Shown: positions 7,723 to 15,968, numbered from the stretch's first letter. The stretch is DNA of 19,131 bases from AAA164-E04 sp014239995 (GCA_029247315.1 JAQWLM010000081.1:1-19131), one strand, 5' to 3'. The notes: generated from the sequence alone by a model not told the origin. A program made the numbers and translations.

Positions 7723-10700
7723 TCATGGTCGAGGGGAAGGTTTGATCCTGAGTTTGAGTACCTGGTTCATTCTGCGAATTGTAACCGTTGTGACTTTTCC
7801 AATGGTTGCGGCATCCAAGGCGTAGGTGTAATCATAAATATTTTTTATGGATTGACCCGCAAATGAGATGATCACATCCCCAGCCCGCAATCCGGCCTTG
7901 TCCGCCGGGCCTCCTTTGCGCACACCGTTCAATTTTACACCTTCGATGTCAGCGGCATAATCGGGGATGGTTCCCAGGAAAACGCGCAAGGTATCCCGAT
8001 TGCCATCTTTGCTCGAAACTGCAACTTTGACGTAGTCTAGCCTGTGATCCTTGTTTTTGATCAGATCATGAACCATACCATCTGCAAAGAGGGTGATGCG
8101 CTCCAGTCCTTTCCAGTTTAATGTGGCGTAATCATCGCTGGGGCGATGATAGGCCTCATGGCTTCCAGTAAAGAACGATAACACGGGGATCTCCTTTGGA
8201 TAAAAAGCGGTTGTGTCTGTCGGGAGATAGGGATCTTCCTGGAGAATCAGGTGAAAACCCGACAGGATATTCCTCTTTTCGATCAAGGTTTTCCAATGCT
8301 TCGCAGACCCAATGCCTTGGAGGATTAACTTGTTCTTTCTCAACCTGCCGACCATGTCAAAATTGAGATAGGCATGAATGGACTGCAGCGGCAGAGGTGG
8401 CTCACTGGCAAAATGAGATGATCCTATCAACCCGAGTTCCTCGCCCGACCAGAAGGAAAGAATAACGCCGCGGCCTGCAGGGCTTTCAGCATCGGCTAGT
8501 CTGCTTTTCATGGCTCCAGCGATTTCAAGCACTGCAGCTACGCCAGAGGCGTTGTCATCCGCACCATTATGGATCTGGTGTTCCTCTCCTTTTACCTTGA
8601 ATCCTCCCGTTTCCCCGAAGCCTAAATGGTCGTAGTGAGCCCCCAGCATGATGTATTCGTTTTCCCCTGGAACCGAGTTTGGTGGATGCATGATGCCGAT
8701 CACGTTACGGCCTTTTTTACGCATTCTTTTTATCCTAAGCTCAAGGTGAATGGATTTGTCCTTTATTTCCGCAGAACCCGTTGCGTGGGGGTTTTCCTGA
8801 TCCAATCCATCTTGGAGCTTCTGAAGGGTATGTCCTGTTCCATCAAGCAGTTGATCTGCAAGTTTTCCCGTGATGGTCGCTGCCAGGATACCTGAATCTC
8901 CAAGGCTTTGGTCTGACTGGAGTGGAATGAGTTTCCCGGCATTCGGGGAATTTGGGCCACTCACAACCAGAATTCCTTTAGCTCCTAATTCTCTGGCAAT
9001 TAATGCCTTATAGCGTAATGAAGCATAGCGGTTTAACAGAGATCGCCTCTCGGGTGTGATCGCTTCGGGAACGTAGCGGAGGACCATGGCTACCTTGTTG
9101 GATACGTTCAGTCCTGCGTAGGAATTGTAGGCTCCCTCTGCCTCCCCTGGAACCTTGAGTCCGTAGCCTGCAAAAACAACTTCTCCCCTGAAGGATCCAT
9201 TGGAAGTAAAGGCAAGGGGACGAAAACCTGATTCAAGCAAAACCGTTTGAGAAGGTTCCTCCGTGTCTGCGTTGGTTCTTGCTTTCCAATCCAAGGCATT
9301 CCCAATTTTAGCTACTTCGACACCTGAGGTGAACTCGAATGGCTGATAATACCCTTGCAGAGAATCCATGGGGGAAATACCCATTTCCTTGAGTGAATCG
9401 ACAATGTAATCAGCTGCCATCTGAGCCCCCTTCTCACCGGTCATACGTCCTTCCAGTGCATCTGATGCCAGGTACTTTACGTGCCTCTTGAGGTCCGCTT
9501 GTAGAATGTCCGGATAAAGGATTGCATCTTTTGCTTTTGAGATATTACCCGGGTTTGATTCCGATCCTGTCAGGCTGGGTGATGGATGCGCAGCATGACT
9601 GCTCAGCACAGGTTTTTTCTTTTCTACTTTTCTCAATGGGGCGGTCTGTAATGCCCTGAGAGCTGCCTCGTGATTCCAGTTTGCGGCGAACAGATGCCCC
9701 TTATGCTGGCTACCCGGATTACTGGCATACCGGTTTGATGTCCATACCAGCATGTTCCCATCCGGAGAAAAGACAGGCAAGCCGTCAAATCCGTTCGTAA
9801 AGGAGATGCGCAGGGGCTGCCGATTTCCACGGCGATCCACGATATAGAGTTCAAAATTAGAGAATCCCTCGCGATTGGAGGTGAAAATGATGTATTCACC
9901 GGAGGGATGGTAAAAGGGAGCCCAAGCCATTCCAAAGTTGCTTGTTATTTCCTGTACATCTGTTCCATCAAGACGCATGGTCAGGATATCAGCGTTGATG
10001 CCCTCCTCGTCAAATCTTCTCCATACGATGCGTTTACCGTTGGGTGAGAAAAACGGCCCACCATCATATCCAGGATGCTGGGTGAGTCTTCGGACCTTGG
10101 TGCCGTCTGCGTGCATGAGGTAAATCTCTCCAAAGAAGGAGGGATCAATGGCATATCTTTCCCTTTGGTTTTGATTTAACCCCTTCAAGGGGAAAGCGTG
10201 TCGTGTTGAGCAAAAGGCAATCCACCTGCCATCCGGTGAGTAGGACCCCTCAGCGTCGTAACCTTCGGCATGGGTCAATGCCACTGGGGCTGATCCTGGG
10301 TTGCTTTTTTTGAAAATATCCATGGTAGGATCATAGTCCCATGCGTAACGCCGTTCATTTCCGCTCTCACGCCTTTCCAACTCCATCTTTTGTTTCTCAA
10401 TGGCCCTGGGATCGTGATGGGTTGAGGCAAACAGTAGTTCCCTGCCGTTTGGGTGGAAAAAGGAGCAGGTGGTCTTACCAATACCAGGCGAAACACGTTG
10501 GATCTCACCGTCGGTCAAGTTCAGTGTATAGATCTGGAAAAAAGGATTTTGGTCCTCCCTTTCAGCTTGAAAAACAAGCTTGGTCCCGTCACTGGAGAAA
10601 TATCCTTCGCCGCTGCGACGGCCAGTCAAAATGAGTTGCCGGGGGTTTTCGATGAATACGGATTCCTCTGGGGATGGCGATGCCCCTCTAGTCGAGATGG

Positions 10701-10770
10701 ACGTCCATGCCATGCAGGCTGCGCAGAATATCCAGATACGAGTCCATCGTCCGATGTTACTGATCTCCAT
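7723..10770 (-). CDS. Exported TolB/PD40 propeller - M28 metallopeptidase - PDZ protein
   Basis: This is a 1015-residue, three-part protein. After a hydrophobic signal sequence (about residues 10-30), residues 40-370 hold repeated PD40/TolB-type propeller blades, seen as S-x-DG-x-x-I/L-x-F (YSPDGRWIAF, FSPNGKRIVW, FSPDGNMLVW). Residues about 425-895 are an M28 zinc aminopeptidase with a PA-like insert. The metal-site motifs are GAHYDH (710-715), ADDNASG (737-743), SGEELG (775-780), NFDMVGR (803-809) and a final histidine in EAYHRPSDD (His875). All expected ligands are present. A PDZ domain (about 940-1008, GPADKAGLRAGDVI) closes the protein. It is predicted periplasmic or extracellular, cutting N-terminal residues from peptides. 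The frame extends to a TTG at 10806, but the ATG at 10770 gives a cleaner signal peptide. It is divergent from trpD. Confidence 0.9.
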   Translation of the reverse strand: MEISNIGRWTRIWIFCAACMAWTSISTRGASPSPEESVFIENPRQLILTGRRSGEGYFSSDGTKLVFQAEREDQNPFFQIYTLNLTDGEIQRVSPGIGKTTCSFFHPNGRELLFASTHHDPRAIEKQKMELERRESGNERRYAWDYDPTMDIFKKSNPGSAPVALTHAEGYDAEGSYSPDGRWIAFCSTRHAFPLKGLNQNQRERYAIDPSFFGEIYLMHADGTKVRRLTQHPGYDGGPFFSPNGKRIVWRRFDEEGINADILTMRLDGTDVQEITSNFGMAWAPFYHPSGEYIIFTSNREGFSNFELYIVDRRGNRQPLRISFTNGFDGLPVFSPDGNMLVWTSNRYASNPGSQHKGHLFAANWNHEAALRALQTAPLRKVEKKKPVLSSHAAHPSPSLTGSESNPGNISKAKDAILYPDILQADLKRHVKYLASDALEGRMTGEKGAQMAADYIVDSLKEMGISPMDSLQGYYQPFEFTSGVEVAKIGNALDWKARTNADTEEPSQTVLLESGFRPLAFTSNGSFRGEVVFAGYGLKVPGEAEGAYNSYAGLNVSNKVAMVLRYVPEAITPERRSLLNRYASLRYKALIARELGAKGILVVSGPNSPNAGKLIPLQSDQSLGDSGILAATITGKLADQLLDGTGHTLQKLQDGLDQENPHATGSAEIKDKSIHLELRIKRMRKKGRNVIGIMHPPNSVPGENEYIMLGAHYDHLGFGETGGFKVKGEEHQIHNGADDNASGVAAVLEIAGAMKSRLADAESPAGRGVILSFWSGEELGLIGSSHFASEPPLPLQSIHAYLNFDMVGRLRKNKLILQGIGSAKHWKTLIEKRNILSGFHLILQEDPYLPTDTTAFYPKEIPVLSFFTGSHEAYHRPSDDYATLNWKGLERITLFADGMVHDLIKNKDHRLDYVKVAVSSKDGNRDTLRVFLGTIPDYAADIEGVKLNGVRKGGPADKAGLRAGDVIISFAGQSIKNIYDYTYALDAATIGKVTTVTIRRMNQVLKLRIKPSPRP

Positions 10771-10877
10771 GAAACCAAAGGTAATAGGTTTTGTTGGGTG
10801 ATGCAATGGTCGTCCAATTCATTTGAGCAGGCTATTCCTTGGCTTTGCGCTTTAAATTCTGCCATGCACCCATTACG

Positions 10878-11927
10878 ATGGAACTCATGTTGGGAGCGCT
10901 TACTGAGACCCTGAAGCAGGGAAACGATCTGGACCGTAACTCCATTGAGGCTGCTATCGAGCAGTTGATAGGGGAGGGAGATACTGTTGAAGCCAAGGCC
11001 GCCTTTCTATCCGCACTTTCCGAAAAAGGGGAAACGGTTGAGGAAATCACCGCGTTCGCCTCAAGGTTGAGATCCATGGCGGTGACTCCCGCTCTGGCTC
11101 CATCCGTTCGTGATGGGGTGATTCTCGATGTCTGTGGCACCGGTGGGGACCACCAGAACACATTCAACATCTCCACCACGGTGGCGATTCTTGCAGCAGC
11201 AGCAGGCGTCAATGTGGCGAAACATGGCAATCGGGCGGTCACCTCTCGATCAGGCAGTGCCGATGTGCTGGAGGCCCTTGGTATTCCTGTGGATCTTTCC
11301 CCGGAGGATGCGGCACGATCGCTCAGTGAACATGGATTTGTTTTCCTCTTTGCTCCCCATTATCATCCGGCCTTCAAGCATATTATTCCCGCACGCAAGC
11401 ATTGTGCAGCCAGAGGTCAAAGGACCATTTTTAATTTCTTGGGCCCGCTTCTGAACCCATTGAGACCGAATGCGCAACTCATTGGGGTTCCCAATCCCGG
11501 GATTTGTGAAAAGCTTGGCAGAGTCCTCCAGTCCATGGGAGTTGCTCGCGGCATGGTGGTTTGCGGTGAAGTGGGTGGTGGTGGCTTTCTGGATGAACTT
11601 TCTACGGTTGGTCTCAACCACGTGGCGGAGTTTTATCAGGACCGAGGCTTTCATGAGTCGGCATGGCACCCGGATTCCTTCCCGATTGAAAAAGCATCGA
11701 TTGAGGATCTATCAGGGGGGGATGCGGTCGAGAACGCTGCACTCATTCGTCAACTTGTTCAGGGTAAGCTCAAAGGTCCTCGTTTGGATGCTGTCTTGCT
11801 CAATGCCGCAGCTGCGCTTTTTGTAGCTGGTTCGGCATCCTCCATGACAGCAGCATGGGAGCTTGCTGAGCAGGTGATTGAATCCGGACAAGCCTGGGAT
11901 AAACTGCAATCCCTTGCAACGGTTTGA
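10878..11927 (+). CDS. trpD: anthranilate phosphoribosyltransferase
   Basis: TrpD transfers the phosphoribosyl group of PRPP to anthranilate, the second committed step of tryptophan synthesis. The product has 349 residues. It shows CGTGGD at 86-91 (PRPP/magnesium loop), NISTT at 97-101, KHGNRAVTSRSGSADVLEALG from 115, and NFLGPLLNP, all diagnostic of the family. The open frame begins with a TTG at 10839; the ATG at 10878 is chosen because homologues start a few residues before the first helix. Another ATG at 10887 is possible. No Shine-Dalgarno sequence is seen. No other trp gene is nearby; instead a glycan-related pair follows 21 nt downstream, so this trpD is separated from its pathway. Confidence 0.95.
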   Translation: MELMLGALTETLKQGNDLDRNSIEAAIEQLIGEGDTVEAKAAFLSALSEKGETVEEITAFASRLRSMAVTPALAPSVRDGVILDVCGTGGDHQNTFNISTTVAILAAAAGVNVAKHGNRAVTSRSGSADVLEALGIPVDLSPEDAARSLSEHGFVFLFAPHYHPAFKHIIPARKHCAARGQRTIFNFLGPLLNPLRPNAQLIGVPNPGICEKLGRVLQSMGVARGMVVCGEVGGGGFLDELSTVGLNHVAEFYQDRGFHESAWHPDSFPIEKASIEDLSGGDAVENAALIRQLVQGKLKGPRLDAVLLNAAAALFVAGSASSMTAAWELAEQVIESGQAWDKLQSLATV

Positions 11928-11936
11928 CTCAGTTTT

Positions 11937-11941
11937 GAGGG
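11937..11941 (+). promoter_or_regulatory. ribosome-binding site of the ELM1 gene
   Basis: GAGGG stands 7 nt before the ATG at 11949, inside the 21-nt gap after trpD. It is one of the few strong Shine-Dalgarno sequences in the window and fixes this start. Confidence 0.75.
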
Positions 11942-11948
11942 TTTCAAC

Positions 11949-12941
11949 ATGGCATCCCTCTCCAACCCTCCTTTTCCCCCGAGCCTTCACATATGGCGGT
12001 TCATGGATGGAAAACCCGGTCACCAGAACCAGACATTGGGCCTGATTGAATCTCTGAAGGATAGGATACCTTGCGTGGTCAAGGAATGGCAGGTTCCCTC
12101 CACTTTCCTGGCCAGATTATATTGGAAACGTCAGTGGAGAAAGGAGATCCAGGGGTGTTCTAACCCTGATATCCTGATGGGTGCCGGTCATGCAACGCAT
12201 CGTATCCTGAGGCGGGCTTGCCAACAGTTTGGCGGTAGATCCGTGGTTCTCATGAAACCCAGCTTACCCCATCGATCCTTTGATCTATGTGTGGTTCCCG
12301 AGCATGACCAACATCCCGGTGGAGACGGTATCATGATCATCAAGGGTGTGCTCAATGCCATCCCGGTATCCGCTTCCTCAAACCCATGCAAGGGACTGAT
12401 ACTGATCGGGGGGCCCTGTCGGCATGTACACTGGAACAACCATTCGATCCTCGTCCAGGTGCAAGCTGTTTTGCAGCGAACTCCTGAAGTTCACTGGACA
12501 CTGACCACTTCACGCCGGACGCCGGATACGTTTCTGGATCAACTTCAGAAAAGCATGAAATTCCGTAATTTGACGCTTGTCCCCGCTTCCGCCACCTATC
12601 CCGGTTGGGTGGCCGAGCATCTTGCCGAGGCTGGCCAGGCGTGGGCCACAGCTGACAGTGTTTCCATGCTTTATGAGTCTTTGTCCTCCGGTACGGCAAC
12701 TGGAGTCCTTGAAGTCCAGTGGGCTAAGGAGGGAAAACTCAAACGTGGCGTGCAACAACTATTGAATGAGGCCATGGTTGCCTCGTTCCAGCAATGGCAA
12801 AAATCCGGACGCTTGTTTGCACCCAAGGAACCCCTCGCGGAGGCCGTCCGTGTGGCCGACTGGATCATGAAACACTGGTTTTCGCCAAGTCCGGGTGAGC
12901 GAGGCGACAGGGAAGGGGAGAGAAACCATGCACGCCCTTGA
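11949..12941 (+). CDS. ELM1 family protein (Mito_fiss_Elm1 / DUF1022)
   Basis: This 330-residue protein belongs to the bacterial family named after plant ELM1, a mitochondrial fission factor. Signatures are DGKPGHQNQ at 20-28, PDILMGAGHATH and MKPSLPHRSFDLCVVPEHD in the first half, then LILIGGP, TTSRRTP and the late motif ADSVSMLYESLSSG. To my knowledge the bacterial members resemble GT-B fold enzymes and are often found beside lipopolysaccharide genes, but no reaction is established, so a role in envelope glycolipid synthesis is inference. The following GT4 gene overlaps it by 14 nt. The last 20 or so residues are unlike the rest: low complexity, rich in Gly, Glu, Arg and Pro (SPSPGERGDREGE), and seemingly encoded by a small interspersed repeat. 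Confidence 0.85.
   Translation: MASLSNPPFPPSLHIWRFMDGKPGHQNQTLGLIESLKDRIPCVVKEWQVPSTFLARLYWKRQWRKEIQGCSNPDILMGAGHATHRILRRACQQFGGRSVVLMKPSLPHRSFDLCVVPEHDQHPGGDGIMIIKGVLNAIPVSASSNPCKGLILIGGPCRHVHWNNHSILVQVQAVLQRTPEVHWTLTTSRRTPDTFLDQLQKSMKFRNLTLVPASATYPGWVAEHLAEAGQAWATADSVSMLYESLSSGTATGVLEVQWAKEGKLKRGVQQLLNEAMVASFQQWQKSGRLFAPKEPLAEAVRVADWIMKHWFSPSPGERGDREGERNHARP
12885..12926 (+). repeat. possible small interspersed repeat at the ELM1/GT4 junction
   Basis: The stretch TCCGGGTGAGCGAGGCGACA and the following GGGAAGGGGAGAG resemble a short GC-rich repeat that I recall from intergenic regions of many Gram-negative genomes and whose translation reads like SPGERGDREGE. There is only one copy here, so the call depends on similarity to remembered elements and is tentative. 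Confidence 0.35.
12915..12920 (+). promoter_or_regulatory. ribosome-binding site deciding the GT4 start
   Basis: GGGGAG lies 7 nt before the ATG at 12928. It favours this ATG over the in-frame GTG at 12895, and it lies within the repeat-like tail of the upstream gene. Confidence 0.7.
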
Positions 12942-14082
12942 TTCCAAAAAAGTTCCCGTTCTGCTTCAGTTGCTGCCAGCGATGGATGCAGGCGGAGTAG
13001 AGCGGGGTACTTTGGAGCTTTCAAAAGCAGTGGTTTCTCGAGGTTGGGAATCCCACGTCATCTCGGCGGCTGGGCGGCTGGTCCCTTGCCTGCAAAATGA
13101 CGGCGGGTTTCATCATGCGTGGAATATTGGAGAAAAAAACCCGTGGACTCTTCGTTTTTTGCCCCGGCTGATGCGTTTTTGCCGCACTTACAGGGTGGAT
13201 GTACTTCATGCTCGATCCAGACTGCCTGCTTGGATCGCTTACCTTGCCTGGTGCATGATGCCAGGCCCAAGCCGACCGCTGTTTGTGACCACGGTGCATG
13301 GATTGAACTCGGTCAACCCTTACAGCAGGATCATGACCCGGGGAGAGCACGTGATCGCGGTGTCGGAGACAGCACGGGACTATATTCTGGAGCATTATCC
13401 ATCGCTTGCCCCCGATAAGCTGGAAGTGATTTATCGTGGAACCGATAACAGTGAATTTCAAAGGGGGTATCATCCTTCCACCCAGTGGCTTCAGTCCTGG
13501 TGGGAAGCTTTTCCACTGACACGACACGCCCGTTTATTGACACTACCGGGGCGCATATCGACGCGTAAAGGTCATCTGGATTTTTTAAAACTGGTCCATG
13601 CCATGCGTGAAACGGACCCCTCAATCATGGGAGTGATTGTAGGAGATGATGGGGGAGGACGGCAGGAAAAACATGTTCGCATGCTCAAGTCCTATATCAC
13701 CCAGAACAACATGCAGGACGCCATTGTCTGGACGGGGCATCGGAGCGATATGAAAGAAATCTATGCGATCTCCGACTTGGTATGTTCCCTTTCGAACAAA
13801 CCCGAATCATTCGGGCGTACCATTCTCGAGGCCCTTTGCATTGGAACCAGGTGTGTGGGTCTGGATCATGGAGGCGTGGGTGAAATCCTCGCAAAAATGT
13901 TTCCCTCTGGAAAACTTGTTCTGGATGAAACTCCAGAACAATGGGCGCGCATTTGTCATCGATTACTTGATCCTCAATCCCCGCGGCCTGAGACCAACGT
14001 CTTTCCACTCCAAGGCATGCTTGATCTCGAGATTCAGTGTTATCATCGATGGATGCGGGGACACGAGTCTCCTGCTCGGTAA
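12928..14082 (+). CDS. GT4 family glycosyltransferase
   Basis: This 384-residue GT-B enzyme has an N-terminal strand and glycine loop (LLQLLPAMDAGGVERG, to residue 27), TTVHGLN in the acceptor domain, PGRISTRKGH at 207-216 opening the donor domain, and the E-x7-E signature PESFGRTILE with Glu293 and Glu301. AGGVERGTLEL is typical of lipopolysaccharide-core or capsule-type GT4 members. The start at 12928 has a good ribosome-binding site and overlaps the ELM1 gene by 14 nt, so the two are likely translated together. It probably adds a sugar to an envelope glycolipid on the cytoplasmic face. Donor and acceptor are unknown. No clear intrinsic terminator follows; only a 5-bp GTGAT/ATCAC stem lies near 14102-14115. 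Confidence 0.9.
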   Translation: MHALDSKKVPVLLQLLPAMDAGGVERGTLELSKAVVSRGWESHVISAAGRLVPCLQNDGGFHHAWNIGEKNPWTLRFLPRLMRFCRTYRVDVLHARSRLPAWIAYLAWCMMPGPSRPLFVTTVHGLNSVNPYSRIMTRGEHVIAVSETARDYILEHYPSLAPDKLEVIYRGTDNSEFQRGYHPSTQWLQSWWEAFPLTRHARLLTLPGRISTRKGHLDFLKLVHAMRETDPSIMGVIVGDDGGGRQEKHVRMLKSYITQNNMQDAIVWTGHRSDMKEIYAISDLVCSLSNKPESFGRTILEALCIGTRCVGLDHGGVGEILAKMFPSGKLVLDETPEQWARICHRLLDPQSPRPETNVFPLQGMLDLEIQCYHRWMRGHESPAR

Positions 14083-14179
14083 GATGCGCGCCCACGACGA
14101 GGGTGATTAACATCACAGGGTCTTCCCCCAAGTTTCATCAAAGGGACTGGAGCCATCGTATCTACTGACCATACAAACC

Positions 14180-14926
14180 CTACGAACATAACTTTTCTTT
14201 TACTGTCCCTTCCTTCGCTTCTACGACAGCTTCGGCATGATTTCGAACTAAACGACATTTTTCGGCAAGCTCTTCATTATCAGCAACAATCACCCCACCC
14301 TCGCCACTGTGTATGTGCTTATGATAGTTTAAGGAATAAACGCCCATATCCCCTAAGGTGCCTGCGGCCTTACCATTCAACGTAGCGCCGGGCGCTTGCG
14401 CTGTATCCTCGATAACAAGCAAACCGTGCTTTTTAGCAATGAGATTGATTTCTTCAGCATACGGTAAGCCAAATAAATCAACGACGATGATGGCTCTGGT
14501 CTTTGAGGTGATGCGAGTTTCGATGGCCTTTGGATCGAGGCAGAAATAGTCTTCTTCTATGTCAGCAAATACTGGAATGGCATTGAATATGAGAGGTGCA
14601 GTTGCCGCTGCGCTCATCGTATAAGGTGATACTATTATTTCTTCTTCTGGTTCAACTCCTGTCGCGGCAACGGCGCAATACAATCCGGACGTACAGGAGT
14701 TTACCGCTATCGCATGTTTGCTTCCGAAATAATCGGCCCACTCGGCCTCCAGAGCCTTTACCTGGACACCTCCGTAAAACTGATCATGTCAGCAACCTAA
14801 GTACTTTGAAAGACAGCCCGAATCAATAACTTCTGATACCAGCCTCTTTTCTTCTTCACCTGCCGTCACATAAGCTGGAAATGGTTTTGTTCTTGCAGGT
14901 TCGCCGCCTTATATTGCCAATTTCAT
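14180..14926 (-). pseudogene. DegT/DnrJ/EryC1/StrS aminotransferase, broken by two nonsense codons and 3' truncation
   Basis: From the ATG at 14926, 5 nt after the pseF stop, one frame reads MKLAI-stop-GGEPARTKPFPAYVTAGEEE, then SKYLGC-stop-HDQFYGG, then NSCTSGLYCAV, VSPYTMSAAA, VVDLFGLP, VIEDTAQAPGA and SLNYHKHIHSGEGG, which contains the PLP-binding lysine. Both stops are in frame: TAA at 14909-14911, where relatives have an aromatic residue before GGEP, and TGA at 14789-14791, where relatives have Trp. The frame ends at 14180 after NHAEAVVEAKEG with unrelated residues, so about the last third of a roughly 380-residue enzyme is gone. When intact it would transfer an amino group to a nucleotide-linked keto-sugar. 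The N-terminus resembles GGEP-VRTKPFP type members rather than PseC. No start codon rescues the 3' part except an internal TTG at 14683, so activity is very unlikely. Confidence 0.85.
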
Positions 14927-14932
14927 ACTCAA

Positions 14933-15631
14933 TCATTCTCCAAATTTCAAATTCAGTGCTTTATACATACTTTCGGCCATCTCCCAGTCTTCCAGCGTAT
15001 CTATATCTTGAACAAACTTTCTAGGCAAGATAACGGGCCTCGAGTCCTTCGCGTAAAACTTGGGCTCTTTCAAGAACTTTGCGCAATCAGCCCAGTAAAA
15101 CTGTCCCGCATCATGATAGCCTTCAGTAAGATCCTGTGATCGCGTCATCTGAAATTCAGGCCAAAACATTTCAAGACAGCCATCATCCTTTATCATAAGC
15201 CCGCGAAATATGGGAAAGGCAAACGATGTCACCGAATAGCTTGTCGCACAGCCGTATTCTTGCATCACCTCAAAACCCTGACGCAAATACTGCGCACGCA
15301 CAAAGGGTGCAGTCGGATATATGCAGCATGCATAAGTCGGATTGACACCGTTTTCAAGCAGCCACTCAAGTGCATGTACAATAACTGGTGCCGTGGGTGT
15401 ATGGTCATCTGAGAGTTCAGGAGGTCTGAAGAAAGGTGCTTCTGCACCGTATTTTTTTGCAACTGCAGCAATCTCTTGCGAATCTGTTGTAACGATCACA
15501 CGGTCGAAAACTTTGGAAGCAATTGCGGCTTGAATAGAGTGCGCGATAATCGGCTCCCCCGCAAAAGGTTTTACGTTTTTCTTCGGTATGCGTTTGCTTC
15601 CTGCTCTAGCGGGAATAATAGCTACGTTCAT
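14933..15631 (-). CDS. pseF: pseudaminic acid cytidylyltransferase (CMP-sugar synthetase)
   Basis: PseF activates pseudaminic acid with CTP, giving CMP-pseudaminic acid, the donor for flagellin, capsule or lipopolysaccharide glycosylation. The 232-residue product has the CTP-binding loop PARAGSKRIPKKN at 7-19, VIVTTDSQEIA, the YPTAPF strand, EMFWPEF, the strongly PseF-like YHDAGQFYW, and a C-terminal VQDIDTLEDWE metal-binding segment. The length is normal and no residue looks missing. The related CMP-sialic and CMP-legionaminic synthetases (NeuA, LegF) are alternatives, but the YHDAGQFYW pattern favours PseF. The ATG at 15631 has AGGGGT 8 nt upstream. No other pse gene is present, and the downstream aminotransferase is broken. 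Base composition is more AT-rich than in the flanking operons, which suggests acquired DNA. Confidence 0.88.
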   Translation of the reverse strand: MNVAIIPARAGSKRIPKKNVKPFAGEPIIAHSIQAAIASKVFDRVIVTTDSQEIAAVAKKYGAEAPFFRPPELSDDHTPTAPVIVHALEWLLENGVNPTYACCIYPTAPFVRAQYLRQGFEVMQEYGCATSYSVTSFAFPIFRGLMIKDDGCLEMFWPEFQMTRSQDLTEGYHDAGQFYWADCAKFLKEPKFYAKDSRPVILPRKFVQDIDTLEDWEMAESMYKALNLKFGE

Positions 15632-15677
15632 TTGACTACCCCTGATGATGAAACGTCACCTACGAAATAAGTGCCAT

Positions 15678-15968
15678 TTAATTAAATACTGATATACTCC
15701 GAATCACATCAAATATTTTTTCTGTTGCCTGCTGGTGTAATAAAAGATCTGTGTTTTTACCGGTTTCGCTTTCGGTATCCTGATTGGATACATTCTGGAT
15801 CCAGCTTACAATGCTATTTACAGCAGGAACTTTCGAGTCGATAAACACTATTCCCTTTTTACTTTGCAACATTCGCAACGAATCATTCCGCAAATCAGGT
15901 TGTATCCTGATGACGGACTTTGAAACCAACCAAGCTCCATCCAGATGCATGCAATCCATAGCAATCAC
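15678..15968 (-). CDS. unrecognised short ORF upstream of pseF, possibly a fragment
   Basis: A GTG-initiated frame of 96 residues (an internal ATG lies at codon 4) ends 46 nt before pseF on the same strand. I recognise no family. It reads as an ordered, soluble protein with mixed charge: a hydrophobic strand KKGIVFIDSKVPAV in the middle and an amphipathic helix HQQATEKIFDVIRSI at the end. A stop lies 7 codons upstream of the GTG, and the N-terminus looks abrupt, so this may be the surviving C-terminal part of a longer glycan-cluster protein. It shares the AT-rich composition of the pseF patch. Treat as hypothetical. Confidence 0.35.
   Translation of the reverse strand: MIAMDCMHLDGAWLVSKSVIRIQPDLRNDSLRMLQSKKGIVFIDSKVPAVNSIVSWIQNVSNQDTESETGKNTDLLLHQQATEKIFDVIRSISVFN

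Noticed and set aside
10453..10914. Plus-strand frame overlapping the peptidase gene start and trpD
   Set aside because: It is antisense to the peptidase signal region and out of frame with trpD, with no recognisable protein features.
14102..14115. Terminator after the trpD-ELM1-GT4 genes
   Set aside because: Only a 5-bp GTGAT/ATCAC stem with no T-run.
14789..14791. TGA in the aminotransferase frame as selenocysteine or reassigned tryptophan
   Set aside because: Relatives have Trp here, not Cys or Sec. TGA serves as an ordinary stop in rmlC, rmlD, the XRE gene and the serine hydrolase, and a second stop (TAA) also interrupts the frame.
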